DNA of 64,000 bases from Mytilus trossulus (taxonomy: Eukaryota; Mollusca; Bivalvia; Mytilida; Mytilidae): contig NC_086378.1 of the NCBI RefSeq assembly GCF_036588685.1, positions 33,519,578-33,583,577 on the forward strand, in the 5' to 3' direction. Both the position numbers and the translations under genes were made by a program. Shown in pieces: positions 25,046 to 37,146 of this stretch. The first letter of the stretch is position 1; every line of letters starts with the position of its first letter. Below the pieces are notes generated by a model. That model saw only the letters and a list, made by a program, of their open reading frames with translations. It had not been told where the DNA came from and searched no databases.

Positions 25046-26604
25046 TTGAAATAAATATCTAGTTCTGAATTTTTACTCATTTTAATCTTCATTTCTTCAA
25101 TATGGTATTTTATATTGCAATATGAGCAAAAATGGCAGGAAATAAGTGTGACATATATCATTGTGGTCATAATACATTTTATATGTTATAAAATAAATTA
25201 AATATTTTTCAATTTCCGCTTTTGATCCATGTACATCATTAATCTGCCTGTCTACTAGTAAAATGTATGTGATGACCTATAACTTTGAGGGACGACAACT
25301 CATATCCCACATGACCATCAAGGAAGATATCTTGAACGACCTATGCATTAATCAACAATTCGGCACCATCTTAAAAAGATGGAGTGCTAACACTAACGTG
25401 TCGAAGGATAAACTTTAATGAGGATGTTAAGTGTTTCGTGTAAGGAGATCTGAAATCCTCAATTACAAAGAAATCATATCTTACTACCAAGTGGGGCCAA
25501 TATCTTAACAATATATAACAAATAAAAGCATATTCAAAATACATTTAAGCTTTTTATATAACAGTTTTGTAGCAAGTGTCACAGGGAGTATTTGTAATAA
25601 TCCGATACTAGTATAGACAACTCTTTTTTCCCTATCACTTTATAACAAAATGATATTTTTAACATACCTGTTTAAAAGTAATGTTTTAATATTTTGAGAT
25701 TAAATGGTCCGTTACACCCTACTTTTTTCGACCAATTGTATTCAATCTCTATAAAGAGTAAAAACGTACGGTACTTCTGATAGAAACTTCTAAAAGGCCC
25801 GAGCCAACTTAACATTAATTTGACCTCAGCAAGAATCATTTATTTTAATCAAAGCAGTTTTAGAACCCCAAGAGGTGGTATTGCTATTATAAAAACTAAT
25901 CAAGAAATCTGTTTAATAAAGTCGTTAAAGATGACAGTTGATCTTAACCTTAGGTATTGAAAATACTGATATTCAAGTGTTCGCCCTTCAATTACATTTT
26001 AACTGTTTTTGTAAATTTTGCAAACATTACTAATGGATAAATTCCGACAACGAATTGGTAAAAAACTCCAAAGCACCTTTTTACGAACATTTATTTTTTT
26101 ACAAACATTCACTACCAATTTTTTGTGTTATTTTGAACTAGTTTAATTCAGACCTCAGTGATCGCATCTTTGTGTTTTATTAGCACCTTTTAATCAAGTT
26201 CATCAACGTATAATGTTCTTACATTTTTGTGTACATGTACTTTGACAAATTGTTAAGAACTTATCATATGATGAATTGTAAAATGTTAAGAGAGCAGAAT
26301 ATGCTTGTGGTAGTTGAATAGACATACAGGCTGACAACTACAGTTTTATATCAATTACAATGACGGGGTTAAATTCCTTGCATCTGTTTATGTCTATTGA
26401 ATTAGTGGATATTTCATAATTTAGAATAAACTTGTGTTATCCTTGGTTCCAGGAAATATGAATACTGCAACAAATTTGGTGTTGGAATCTGTTTCAGAAT
26501 ATTAATTTGTTATTCATGCACATATTTTAAAAATATGTAAGCCACAGTAAAGTGCTTATATGCTATAGCCAGAGGCGGAAAAAAAACAATGAAAACATTC
26601 TTAC

Positions 26605-26644
26605 CAGGACAAAGTGCATTACATCTGTCTCCTTTTACAGGTAC
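26605..26644 (-). CDS. 40-base micro-exon linking COR to the first death-like domain (residues 734-746)
   Basis: The COR exon ends in phase 0, but the next domain exon needs one base before its GT. A 40-base exon with acceptor gatgttacag|GTACCT and donor TGTCCTG|gtaaga solves this exactly: 13 codons (VPVKGDRCNALCP) plus one base that completes a glycine codon. It has two cysteines and no domain. Being only predicted from splice signals and phase, it could be replaced by another exon, but both its donor and its acceptor are good and no other candidate was seen in the 2.5-kb interval. Confidence 0.65.
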
Positions 26645-27349
26645 CTGTAACATCAGATAATTTTAAAAGAATAAAAATTCATTCTTGATGCCAGTAGCTT
26701 TCAAACGCATTATTATTTTTTAATTAACAATATGTTTTTGCTTTATCGTAGGTACCAAGGAATGTTATCAATAACTACAAACACAGACAATACCAGTAAT
26801 GTTAGTAATAAACATACAATAATTTACTTTGTTTCCCTAACCATGTTTATACGTTAGTATAGATAACACACGTTTTTTACCAAGTTTCCAGTAGTACAAC
26901 CATAAATCATTTTTTGTTGGGGTACAATTGGTTCAATAGATATATTTCAGCTCAAATTCGTTTTCTTTTTTGGCTTAATATTTGTACCGCAACCATTTTT
27001 AAAATTAAAAGCAACATTATTCAGTTATACATATAAATCAAAATAAGTCTTATATGGAAATTAATGTGTTTAATTTTGTTCGTGTTGACATAGGTGATGA
27101 TATAAAAATACGGACACTTTTTTTCAATCACCTCCTTCAGCTATAATTTCTATAAATACATTGTAGCAGAAACATGTAAAATGAGCCGGGTAAATACTTG
27201 AATAATTGCACAATCCCGAAATCGGTTGCGATATAATTTAACTTATTGACAATGTAATAAACACATTCTAAATAACGAAGAACCTTTTTTTGTAATTGAT
27301 ACTTTTTTTAAAGCTTTAAAGGTACATGAATTATAGGCAAAATATTTAC

Positions 27350-28555
27350 CTTGTCTGCAAACCATCTGGACACAATATCTGTCTCGTGTTTTCTATTATG
27401 ATCTTGACATATCCATTCATCCTTGGATAAAAGTGTATGGTCAAGAAAGCAAAGGTCTGTCCCACAAACTATACCAACTTGAGTTGTAAACGGCAAATCT
27501 AAAGGACAATCAGAATCCTCTGTTACTGAGAAATAAAACTTTGAAATTTGTGTAATCGCATGTGTTAGACATTCCTGAGCAGTTGATGCAATCGTAGATA
27601 CAATGGAGGTTTTCATTTTCTTGTGTGAAAGAGTAATAATTAATTTATTTCTCTGAATGTCAAATCTCATATCATGTTCTTCGTCAATGCTAACATCAGC
27701 ACTGTCTGTAAAAAGCAACAGACTGGAGTTTTGACTGACCTGTAACTTCCATATTGTTATGAATGTCGCAATAAACCTGTACAGAACAGCAGGTGGTACA
27801 ACTTCGTCCTTAAACGTATAAGCCAAATGAATGCTTCTGTCAAACGGCATACGTAAGTTGTCTTCTCGTTTGGTACTGATCATACATGGTATCATGAAAT
27901 AGTCTGATCCATTGGTATAGTCTTTTTGTCTACAGATTATATCCAAGTGAACTAGCATTTCTACCATATACTCCTTATGTTCTAAAATCATCTGGAAGCA
28001 TTCTTGTTTCCATATTTCATATAATTCCTTCTTCAACAGTTTTCCACTTTCTTTAAGTGTTTTGAAAATTCGAAGGAGATGTTGTGGCCAAAACTGTTCC
28101 TCGGTTACGATGGAGCGCAGCACATCTATCAAAAACACCGGATCGATAATAACTTTGTCTCTCAGGCCAGCTTCGTCAAAGAAGATAAGTTTTCCTAAAG
28201 CATGATTAACCTTCAGAAACAGCTTCAGCTCATCGTTATCCAATGCCATGATTTCATTTTGTTTGTTCATGCGTTTGAGTTCATCAATAGTTACTATTTT
28301 CTGCTTGTCTTCTCCTTTCTTTGCTAACTGAAGTTCAAGAGGTACAAATTTGGTCGGCATTAATTCCCCACAACGAGGATGATCCAATGCAACTTCTACT
28401 AACTGTTTCTTTAATTCATCTATATCTTTGTCGTCCTTGTTTCTTGCGTCCACAAAAATAAGTGGTCGGTATTTAAGATGTTTTTTCCCTCCATGGTTTT
28501 GAAAGAGTATTTCGATAGAGATTTCTAAGGAATGCCTCTGCTCCTCTATGTCACC
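27350..28555 (-). CDS. Exon: COR domain (residues 332-733)
   Basis: A 1206-base exon, exactly 402 codons, with acceptor cgtttcag|GGTGAC and donor GACAAG|gtaaat, phase 0 on both sides. The first 60 or so residues finish the ROC domain (PLIFVDARNKDDKDIDELKK fits the last strand and helix). Then come features of a C-terminal-of-ROC domain: FLKVNHALGKLIFF, then VIIDPVFLIDVLRSIVTEEQ with the winged-helix-like segments GKLLKKELYEIW and EYMVEMLVHLDIICRQKD, and YFMIPCMI. The second half (PPAVLYRFIATF, LLLFTDSADV, IITLSHKK) resembles the COR-B part. COR domains act as dimerisation modules controlling the GTPase. No kinase domain follows, unlike LRRK proteins. Confidence 0.88.
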
Positions 28556-28611
28556 CTGAAACGAAAACGTATGAAATCTAAATGTACCAACCACGAAATT
28601 GTACAATAAAA

Positions 28612-28945
28612 TTCAGAATGAAAATGGGGAATGTTTCAAAGAGACAGCAACCCGACCATAGAAAAAAGAATAGCAGAAGGTCACCAACAGGTCTTTAATG
28701 TAGCGAGACATTCCCACACCCAGAGGCGTCCTTCAGCTGGCCCCTAAACAAATATATACTAGTTCTGTGATTATGAACGCCAGACTAAACTCCAAATTGT
28801 ACACAAAAAAATAAAATTAAAATATTACAAGACAAACAAAGACCAGAGCTCCCGACTTAGGACAGGCGCAAAAATGCGTCGGGTTAAACATGTCTATGAA
28901 AGCCCCCCTTTATACCTCTAGCCAATGTAGAAAGTAAACTCATAA
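28612..28945 (+). repeat. Mussel dispersed repeat A, second full copy
   Basis: This matches 21930-22265 over its whole length with scattered differences and small gaps, in the same orientation. It begins about 55 bases upstream of the COR exon's acceptor, so it is a relatively recent insertion into that intron. Confidence 0.85.
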
Positions 28946-29049
28946 CAATATGCACATTAAAATTCAGTTCAAGAGAGGTCTGAGTTTGATGCCAGAAGAT
29001 GTAGTCAAAGAAAATAAACAAAATGACAATAATCCATAAATAAAAACAG

Positions 29050-29337
29050 ACTACTAGCAGTTAACTGATTTGCCAGCTCCAGACTTCAATTAAACTGATT
29101 GAAAGATTAAGATATCATCATATGAATATCAGGCACAATCCTTCCCGTTAGGGGTTAAAAAACATACCATCATAACATAAATGAGAGGAACATAACCCGT
29201 GTCATGCAAATAACTGTTTTGTTTTAATAAATATGTTTAGTTCCGATGCAAAGACCCTACAAGTGAATCAGTATTAACGCCAAACTATACAATCTTTACT
29301 TACCTGACAACTGTATCGTAACTATATCCCTTCTTAA
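29050..29337 (-). repeat. Dispersed repeat C, inverted relative to 54488-54750
   Basis: The reverse complement of 'gatatcatcatatgaatatc', 'aggcacaatccttcccgtta', 'ttagttccgatgcaaagacc' and 'acaactgtatcgtaactata' is found in the same order at 54488-54750. No ORF is visible. Confidence 0.8.
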
Positions 29338-29989
29338 TTACTCTATTTAAAGGTTTTGTTAGTGACTGAGGTGAATACTGACATGTTTGTGCTTTGTAAA
29401 GAATATTTCCATAAAAAATTTAATGTGAAATACCTGAACGTATGTCTAACTATTTGACATGGAAAATTTGTCTGTGGCTGCGCAAAACTGTCTATCTCAT
29501 TGAAACAAAAGTTTTTCTTTATTAACTAGGGTTGTGACATATGTTAACGCCATATAACTCTGTAACTACAAATTTCGTTCGCTGGGAAATTCGAAAAATG
29601 ACATGTTTCAAAGACACACGCAAATGCACTGATTGTATTATCTTGAAATGCACAATTTCTACTAGTTGTGTTAATCTTAGACGGTTTATTGAAATGTACA
29701 ATTATTTGGAGAACTAGTGTATCAATACATCACGATAAGCCAGCATTCTGACGGTATTGCATACAATAAAATTTCAACTAAGAACAGGAGTATATACACT
29801 TAATCCGACTAGCATTCTGCTGTCAGGGATGTTTGATGCTATAGTATTTCACAAACTTACAATTTATTTTTAGAAGAAAAAAAATAACCGGGCAAAATAT
29901 ACGTGGCCTGTGCCTAAGTTAGTTCCAAGTATCTACTGATGAATAATAATGTATGATCACTTGTACCTAATCAATTGATTCGGAAAATA

Positions 29990-30300
29990 TAAAATAATAT
30001 AAACAAAAAAGTAAAATAACAAAAAAACTGAATTCCAAGGAAAATTCAAAAGTCCCTTATCAAATGGCAAAAAGACTGAATGCAGGATTGCTATGTTTTA
30101 CTTCCAAAACCTTCATGACAGACTCGATAAAAATGTAGTGTACAGCTTATTTAAATAAAGGCAGTAGTAGTATCCCGCTGATCCATTGTCATAAATCAAT
30201 TTAACTGAAACAAATGAGGGTCACAAACCAAAACAGAGGGAAACACATCATCAATAAGAGGAAACAAAACGGAACAACAGAAACAATGAATTGCTAAAAA
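29990..30300 (-). repeat. Dispersed repeat D, partial copy
   Basis: The minus strand contains 'tggtttgtgaccctcatttg', then 'gttaaattgattta' and 'gcgggata', following the order at 52370-52440. 'tccaaggaaaattcaaaagt' at 30033 belongs to a related mussel module. No exon is seen in the rest of the intron. Confidence 0.6.
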
Positions 30301-30792
30301 AAACCAACGCTTATGCATTTTTTAACATGATTCCAATGTCGAGCTATCGCAAATATCCCTTTATCAAAAGGATATTTAGGGTAATCTGCATAGTATGACT
30401 ATATATCATAAATATAAAAACATATCAAACCGTAATGACCAGTGATTGAGATCTGTTTCACAGATAACTACGGATATATTCAAGTTGTCGTAACTACAAC
30501 TCTGCCCCCTCGGTCTCGATTATGACCTATCGAATACAATTTTTATCTGGAATTGCTCTTACATTAGCAACACGTCATGTGTTACATTTGGATCTATCAA
30601 TACGTACCCTACCGGGGTTCTTAGATCAAATCGTTTTTTTAATTGGTTTCGTGTTGTTCAGTCTTTAGAAGTTCTTCAATATTTAATTTCTAATTTTTGT
30701 ATTTGTCTTTTTGTCTTTTATTTAGTCATTTAAATTTAGGAGTTTGAATGTCACTTTGGTGTCTTCTACCTCTCTTTTCAAAAACAACTTAC

Positions 30793-30902
30793 TTTGACCT
30801 GATCCTTGTGAGTGGCCACAAATAAAATTTTCGGAAACTCGTCGTCTTTCTTCAGTGTCTTGCAGTATGTTAGCACAGAATTCACCCAATGGACAAGGTA
30901 TG
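30793..30902 (-). CDS. Exon: ROC GTPase, G4 part (residues 295-331)
   Basis: A 110-base exon with acceptor ttaatgcag|CATACC and donor GTCAAA|gtaagt; entry phase 1, exit phase 0. It reads YLVHWVNSVL, then FPKILFVATHKDQVK. THKD at about residues 325-328 is the G4 guanine-specificity motif (N/T-K-x-D class) on a typical hydrophobic strand. The segment LVHWVNSVLTYC matches the helix that precedes this strand in ROC domains. The exon was too short to stand out as a long ORF and was found by reading for the expected phase. Confidence 0.87.
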
Positions 30903-32035
30903 CTGCATTAATAAACTACATATTTAATATATAAGTCATATGTCTGTAAGCAGATATAACATTTACAGACGAACTTAATATAACAAGTAGAGTTTTGGAG
31001 ATTTAAAAAGTCAGATACGTGCTACATAGATGATGTATAGCTGATATGGTGATTAGGAAAATTGTAACCTTGTCACGCGAAACGCTTCATAGGTTGACAT
31101 TTTTTGTTTAGCGGTAACAATCTACTCCATTGTTCTCTAAGCTTCATGTTATTCAATTTAATTTACTGAATGTTATGATTCACTTTTGATTTTTAGATGG
31201 GGAATAATAAGTTCTGAGATTGTGAGCATAAAACATATCTATAAGCTGAAATTTGATTAAAACAAAAAAATTCTTAAGATCTGTAGGACATACAAATGAG
31301 TCATCGAACATGTGGTTTAACAATGCAAAGTTCTTTTTCAGAATATATTGTTTACTAACGTAGTTAGAAATTCTTGGAAATTATTTTTTGGTCATACTGG
31401 TAGTAATATGCATAAGTTAAAACAAATTTGTTTTTTAAGTTTTGATATCTTCATAAACATGAATTGAATCGGAGTCCACTCGTTTAATAGACACAACAAA
31501 CCCAAAATAGTTAGGTCAACCATACTTAAATATCCCCAAATTGTTATTAATACTATTTATGCATGCACTTCTCATTTAACTTTAAAAATATGTAGTAATG
31601 ATTTATTTTCAAAGAATCATCATACGCCAACCAGCCTGAACAAGACGCTGATCATCAATTAGTTCGTTAAGTACTAGCTTTAATACATGTATAAATTCCC
31701 TTTAAAGTTATAAATAAAAGAAACGATTTTAAAGTATGTACAGGTGCAATCTATGTATGTATTTCTCTTATAAAGACACATTAGAATTATGTTCAAAATG
31801 TTTGCTTTTTAGAGAGGTTTGCCAGCAAAAACGCACTTCGTATAGGTGCAATGATAGTGTTTAAGTTTTATCGACTTTAGCCGGTCGATAAAATTAATGT
31901 CGGATATGCATTTGTACACTTTGTACTTGCATCAAGTTCAAAATGTATTAATGTTGGTGTTATCCTGAAGTACTTCTCTGACCGTCACCTATCCAAAAAT
32001 CATGCATTTGCAATTGATGAATAGACGCTTCATAC

Positions 32036-32323
32036 CTCCATCCTCTTCATTAATGCTTTCTCCACCATTGAAAATAAGAACAAAAGTGCCTCTACTTGAT
32101 ATAAACAATTGATGCGTTAGGTGGTAAATTTTCTGTCCTCCGAAATCCCACAGGTCAATTGGCACAATTGTCATTTCGTAGTTTCCTTTCATGCATTCCG
32201 AACGAACAAGCTTGATAATGTCGTCATCAGATATTTCCATGGTCTTTGATGAATCCTTTCTTGAAGTTCCCGTCATGTTAGTACTACTATCGTCTAGTGT
32301 TTTGATTCTTGTGTTTGTTTTAC
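32036..32323 (-). CDS. Exon: ROC GTPase, G3/switch II part (residues 199-294)
   Basis: Acceptor ctttgcag|GTAAAA, donor GATGGAG|gtatga, 288 bases, phase 1 in and out. After a Ser/Thr/Asp-rich stretch it reads IVPIDLWDFGGQKIYHLTHQ, the G3 motif DxxGGQ at about residues 258-262, followed by a strand FISSRGTFVLIF, as in ROC and other Ras-like folds where the Gln follows DFGG. It ends GGESINEEDG and continues in phase into the exon carrying G4. In related proteins this region switches between GDP and GTP states. The motif is clear and the assignment to a ROC domain is strong. Confidence 0.88.
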
Positions 32324-32559
32324 CTGCAAAGCAACAAATTACATTGTTTTATGACAAGTCATAATTGAAAGATATATGAAGGAGTAATTTCAATCGAAAT
32401 ATATAAACATCGATAAACTTGTTTGATAACATTTAAAGTATAAATTCTTATAAAATAATCTCGTATGCCTTAATGAAATATTTTATTTGAGTGAATTTGA
32501 TTAGAATCTGCTATAAATGTTCAACAATAGTTTAACTCAACCATATATTTTTAAAGTCA

Positions 32560-33140
32560 TATAAAACGAGTGACCGTTGAAAAATAGTATCAATCCAATT
32601 ATTGAACCAATGCATACCTCTGTGAACGAATTTATCATTGTTTTTGCATAATCGTATAATCGTCAACAAATATTTCAAAATGTCAGTGTTTTTGTGAAAA
32701 TATGGCAGCTAATTAATAGTCGTGTTTAGAAGCCGAAGTTTAACGATTGTCACTGTTTTTAAACAATAAACAAAGAAGCATGCATGGATATTCAGGTCAG
32801 CATGTGTATAACATGTTCACTTTACTAAGATATAGTTTATCTTGATTACAGCGCGATGTTTACGTTTTGTTTTTCATTTGCTCTTGCGTATTGCGATTAC
32901 ATGATTTTTACGAGAAAGGTCACGATGCATACGGAAAACATCTCAGCAAATTGTTTGCTGAAGGTAAGCAATTAAAAAAAAAAGTAAAACTTTTTCTTAA
33001 TTTAAACAAATCATAGAATTGTCTTGAGAAAAAAGTATATGAACACAACTTTTATGATAAAAACTAGCCATATAGTTATAAAAAGCATCTGCATATTTTT
33101 TTTTAAATTTTAACATTCATGTGACTTTATCTTGACATGC
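32560..33140 (+). repeat. 570-bp dispersed repeat E, copy 1
   Basis: This copy shares with 59868-60440, in order, 'ccaattattgaaccaatgca', 'gcataatcgtataatcgtca', 'gtttagaagccgaagtttaa', 'atgatttttacgagaaaggt', 'gcaaattgtttgctgaaggt' and 'agcatctgcatatttttttt'. It is diverged but aligns along its length. Confidence 0.85.
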
Positions 33141-33333
33141 TAATTTGATCAGAAAGTTTTCCAGCGAAATGTTAAAAGTAAAAGTAAAAGTACAAATGTA
33201 TCTATCAACTTCTGTATGTACATAAACCGTATTGATTTATTATATATGTTCTACGAGATTGTTTTGAAATCAACATAGTTATCAATTTGATTTTAAATAT
33301 ATCTTTTGGAAAGTTAATACTTTTTATTGCCGG

Positions 33334-33603
33334 CATGAATATCAATTATATGGTCATTTTTATAAATTTTCTGTTTACAAAACTTTGAATTTTTCGAAAA
33401 ACTAAGGATTTTTTTACCCCAGGAGTAGATTACCTTAGCCGTATTTGGCACAACTTTTTGGAATTTTTGGTTCTCAATGCTCTTCAACTTTGTATTTATT
33501 TTGCTTTTTAACTATTTAGATATGAGCGTCACTGATGAGTCTTATGTAGACGAAACGCGCGTCTGGCGTATAAGATTGTAATCCTGGTACTTTGATAACT
33601 ATT
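33334..33603 (-). repeat. Single dispersed copy of the 356-bp unit, inverted and partial
   Basis: On the minus strand this matches the array unit from 'atcaaagtaccaggatta' through 'cgccagacgcgcgtttcgtc', 'tgccaaatacggctaagg' and 'aaatttataaaaatgaccat', then stops after 'attgatattcatg'. It has diverged more than the array copies and lacks the hairpin-bearing third of the unit. It lies in the intron between the 37.1-kb and 32.3-kb exons. Confidence 0.9.
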
Positions 33604-33989
33604 AATATATTAAAATACAATATTTCATAAAAAAAATGAATGCATAAGGAAGACAGCGAAACAACGGACATACTGCACAATGGCAACATACATAAAAACG
33701 TGCAATATTCCTGAATTAACTTGATATAAGACATTTTAACAAAAAAATGAACCTGGTTGTATTGCTAGCCAAACCTCCCGCTTGTATGGCAATAACAAAA
33801 GACAGCTTTCTTACTTTAATGACGAAACTTAAAAAACAAACAAACAGGTATTTGTTTTTACAAACATCAGTTAAACTGCTCCATTATCAATCAATACATA
33901 CGTGTGGTTGTGATGCATACGTGAGGCTTATTATATAAAGACACCATAATTACATTAAAACTCATAGGTCGAAAATATAGTAACAATGC

Positions 33990-34150
33990 AATGACAAAGA
34001 AAAAGACAAACGACAAGCAACAGAATACAAGCACATCATAGACTTTTCTTAACAAGAGACTGAGTAACACAACCCTTTAAAAGGTTGATTTCAGGTCGGA
34101 TTGCTCTTGTAAGGACAAACACAGTGACACATATAGTTCGATATGTCACA
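33990..34150 (+). repeat. Dispersed repeat D, 5' part
   Basis: 'caaacgacaagcaacagaat' and 'gagactgagtaacacaaccc' parallel 51855-51925 in order and spacing. It lies in the intron between the 37.1-kb and 32.3-kb exons. Confidence 0.5.
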
Positions 34151-35079
34151 TTCAGGGAAAATAATGACCCGAAATATATCATATATTAAATTCTCATTCA
34201 CAAATAATGTTGAAATTTATGTTAAACGTATTCAGTGAAATGATTTCTTTGACGGGTTTGAATGAAATTAAGATGAGAACTGTTACATATTATTGGAAAC
34301 AAACACATGAAACAGATGGTAGAATTATGATCATGATGGTATTATTTGTTATGATTTATAATTTTTTGATCATTTCTATCAAAGTTGGTGAAGCTGAAAT
34401 CTATCTACTTATTATCTAACCCATTTAACATGAACGATACATCTAAAAGAAAGATGAACGATACATCTAAAAGAAAGATAAAAGGTGCTTTAACGTTGTG
34501 GTACAGACCACGCAACTGTTATCCATAACCCGATTGATTTAACCTGTGGCTTCAATTATTTCTGAATCACTGGTTTTAAACACGATTGTAAAACATGGAC
34601 TTAAATCCCCTTCCTTTAGCATTATGCAAATATTAAGAAATGTTACAAATTTTACCTTAAATGTACAAATGAACAGTTACGTTTTGTGCAAGGAGAGAAG
34701 AGGCAGACGTTGAAATAAATAAAAAATAATCTACCGTTGGGTGCAGACCAAGAATAACATAAAATAAACACACGTAAACGCCGCGTGCACATATTTCATT
34801 TGTTAACTCAAATTTGTCACGTTTTTTACAACTGCGTTAACGCGGTCAAGACATGAAGTTTTAATGAGTATTCTTTGCGGGATATTAAACGAGACAATGT
34901 TTCAAGAAAAAAAAGCAGACGACAATGAAATGATCTATGAAATGTTGTTTTCAGAAAATAACCTTATTTCAAAATATTTGCCGAAGTTCATGGTTTCCTA
35001 AATGATTTAGTTTATAAACATTTAAATAAACGAAAAATAATATCAATTGTATTTAATCTATCCTTCCCTGCAGACTTAA

Positions 35080-36725
35080 CCCTTTCACGTTCCGCCAAAT
35101 TGGACGTAAACTTATGGAAAGACACTATCAAATTTCAAATGCATATAGCATTCGCACTGAAGCTGACACAAAGGTCGTTTTGGGTCCATTTGAGAGATAA
35201 TTGATTAAATATTTCAAAGAAATAATTATATTAGAAATTTTGTCTTTTGAAGTCACGTGTTTTCTGTCCAAAAGTCACGTGACTTGCGAAAAAAAAGTAA
35301 AAAAATACAAAAATCTAGCGAAAAAGGTCGTTGGAGACTTTTATTATGGCTAATAGGATATAGTTTTGGTGTCAAAGCAATATCCCAAGTCTGATAGAAA
35401 CAGGAAAGTTACCATTATGGTATAGTTGGGGGAAATACGTGCTGTATGCCTTCCAAACGTTGATGGCCGCAATATGCAAAATAACGGATTTCAGCCGTTT
35501 TTTCGTCAAAAATCTTATCCTTGACACAAATTTCAGGTTAGATTATGTTTATTCAAACAGCACATAGAATTTTGACTTTAAAGGTAAAGATTCAATGAAT
35601 TACCAATAATAACTTTGGTGTTTTGGGCCTATGATGTTTTAGTTTAAAAGGGGGGGTGCAATTAGGAGACACATTATTTAAAAACATACAAACATTGTTT
35701 TTAATTTGAGTTTTGTATGTATTCACGACCTTCTTTTTGAAATTGAAAGTTAAGTTAAGTTAAGTTACATTTAATAAAGGAAATTATTTTTTCACCTTCG
35801 GCTTGGAGGTTCGAACATGCAATCTTCCTGATGTGGGCTAGTGCAGCTTCCCACTGAACCACGGGAGTTCAAGTTAAAAATATTGAAATTTTAGTAGTTA
35901 ACTGTTCCATTCACGAAGTGAGAATTAACAAATAATCAGTCTGTTTTCGTTTAGAAATTAAGTCTTGATATAACATATAATTGTTGTTAATCCCATCATT
36001 TTGAGCAAATATAGGATGATATCATACTTTAGTCTGCCATTTTTTTTTTTTACTTTTGCCGATTTTTTTATTTCAATAAAAGTGTTTTCGGCATTAACAT
36101 AACCAGGCACTTCAGAAACAATGTTCTGTTACATCTATTTCAACTTCGAAAAAAAAAAATCATCACTTTTTGTCTTTTTTTGTCTCTTTTTCAATTAATT
36201 TGGAAAGTACTAACCACAAATTGAGAGTGCATTTCAAGTAAATGATTGCGTTGGTACACTTGCAATCACTTATTTCACTTGGGTACAAGTTTTAATCATA
36301 CTATGAATAGTTTCCTTCAAAAATACACGACGAAGTTAATAAAAAAAGTTATATTGCCCCAAAAATCAACAGTATATTTTCCCAAACTCTACGGAAATAT
36401 TGTGTTCAAAATAAAAAAAAAACACGGTTTTCACAGGAGAAAACGTTGTCCGTTAGGGGCGATTTGATGGCAAACCGTACTCGGAAGAGGTTTTAAGTAC
36501 CAAGAATCACCAAGCTGTGATATAGGGGATTGATTTGAGCCATCAACCACTTCTGTGGCTATGGACTATGGACTTTCGAAATTGATTTTCCTCTGAGTTC
36601 AGTATTTTTGTGATTCTACTTTTTTCTGTACGTCAACAAATGTCAAAGTTTCAATACTTTACGCAAGCTAGTTGCCCAAAAATATAGCCCATCGGTACCA
36701 GAATACCGATGGGAACAGGAAGGGG
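35080..36725. mobile_element. piggyBac-type non-autonomous element with TTAA flanks
   Basis: The element is bounded by TTAA at 35076-35079 and 36726-36729. Its ends read CCCTTTCACGTTCC and, inverted, CCCCTTCCTGTTCC (11 of 14 identical). CCC ends next to a TTAA target duplication are the hallmark of piggyBac-family transposons. The 1646-bp inside has no transposase; it holds a tRNA-like segment near 35805-35870, a G-rich run at 35649-35655 and the common mussel module 'gactttcgaaattgattttcc' (about 36570). It is inferred to be a non-autonomous copy moved in trans. It lies in the intron between the 37.1-kb and 32.3-kb exons. Confidence 0.55.
35805..35872 (-). repeat. Degenerate tRNA-like segment
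   Basis: On the minus strand 'gaactcccgtggttcagtgg' precedes 'gcatgttcgaacctccaagc', resembling the A and B boxes of a tRNA gene. Stems do not pair well. It lies inside the piggyBac-type element. Confidence 0.4.
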
Positions 36726-36957
36726 TTAAGGAATTGTTTTCAAAAATATGGTAGAAATAATTCCTCCCCGTCATTATACGTACAATGGTCCAAGTTTTAA
36801 TTCTTTAATTCTGCATCAACTGTAGCTGGTTGTACAGCTGATAGACAATCTGCATACTTGGGTTGTTTTGTTTAATTTACAGGTGTATGTTTAAGGGATG
36901 TTTGAGAATTATCTATTTGGTAAACAACTAGCATAGTGTTACATAAAATACAAGTAC

Positions 36958-37146
36958 CTTTCAATACTTTTAATATTCGCCTTTGGAAAGCTTTCAGTTT
37001 TGACTCCTTTTTTACATCCTTTTGAAAACCTACACTCGGGTTTGCAGCACATGGATTCTGTAATTCCTCAATAATTGTTATAGCGCTTTGATTCTTTATT
37101 TCCTCACTCCTTAATAAACTCTGAACTGATGCATTCAAAACAGTAC
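36958..37146 (-). CDS. Exon: insertion between G1/G2 and G3 of the ROC domain (residues 136-198)
   Basis: Acceptor aatatttcag|GTACTG, donor TTGAAAG|gtactt, 189 bases with phase 1 on both sides. It encodes a charged segment (for example LLRSEEIKNQSAITIIEELQ, then KKESKLKAFQRRILKVLK) with predicted amphipathic helices and no motif I can name. It sits between switch I and the DxxG motif of the GTPase, so it lengthens that loop well beyond a normal small GTPase. It may be an alternatively used insert: removing it keeps the frame, because 189 is divisible by three and the neighbouring exons share phase 1. Confidence 0.7.

Noticed and set aside
36246..36467. 73-codon ORF inside the piggyBac-type element as a transposase remnant
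   Set aside because: No DDD or zinc-finger wording; Lys-rich translation of AT-rich DNA.
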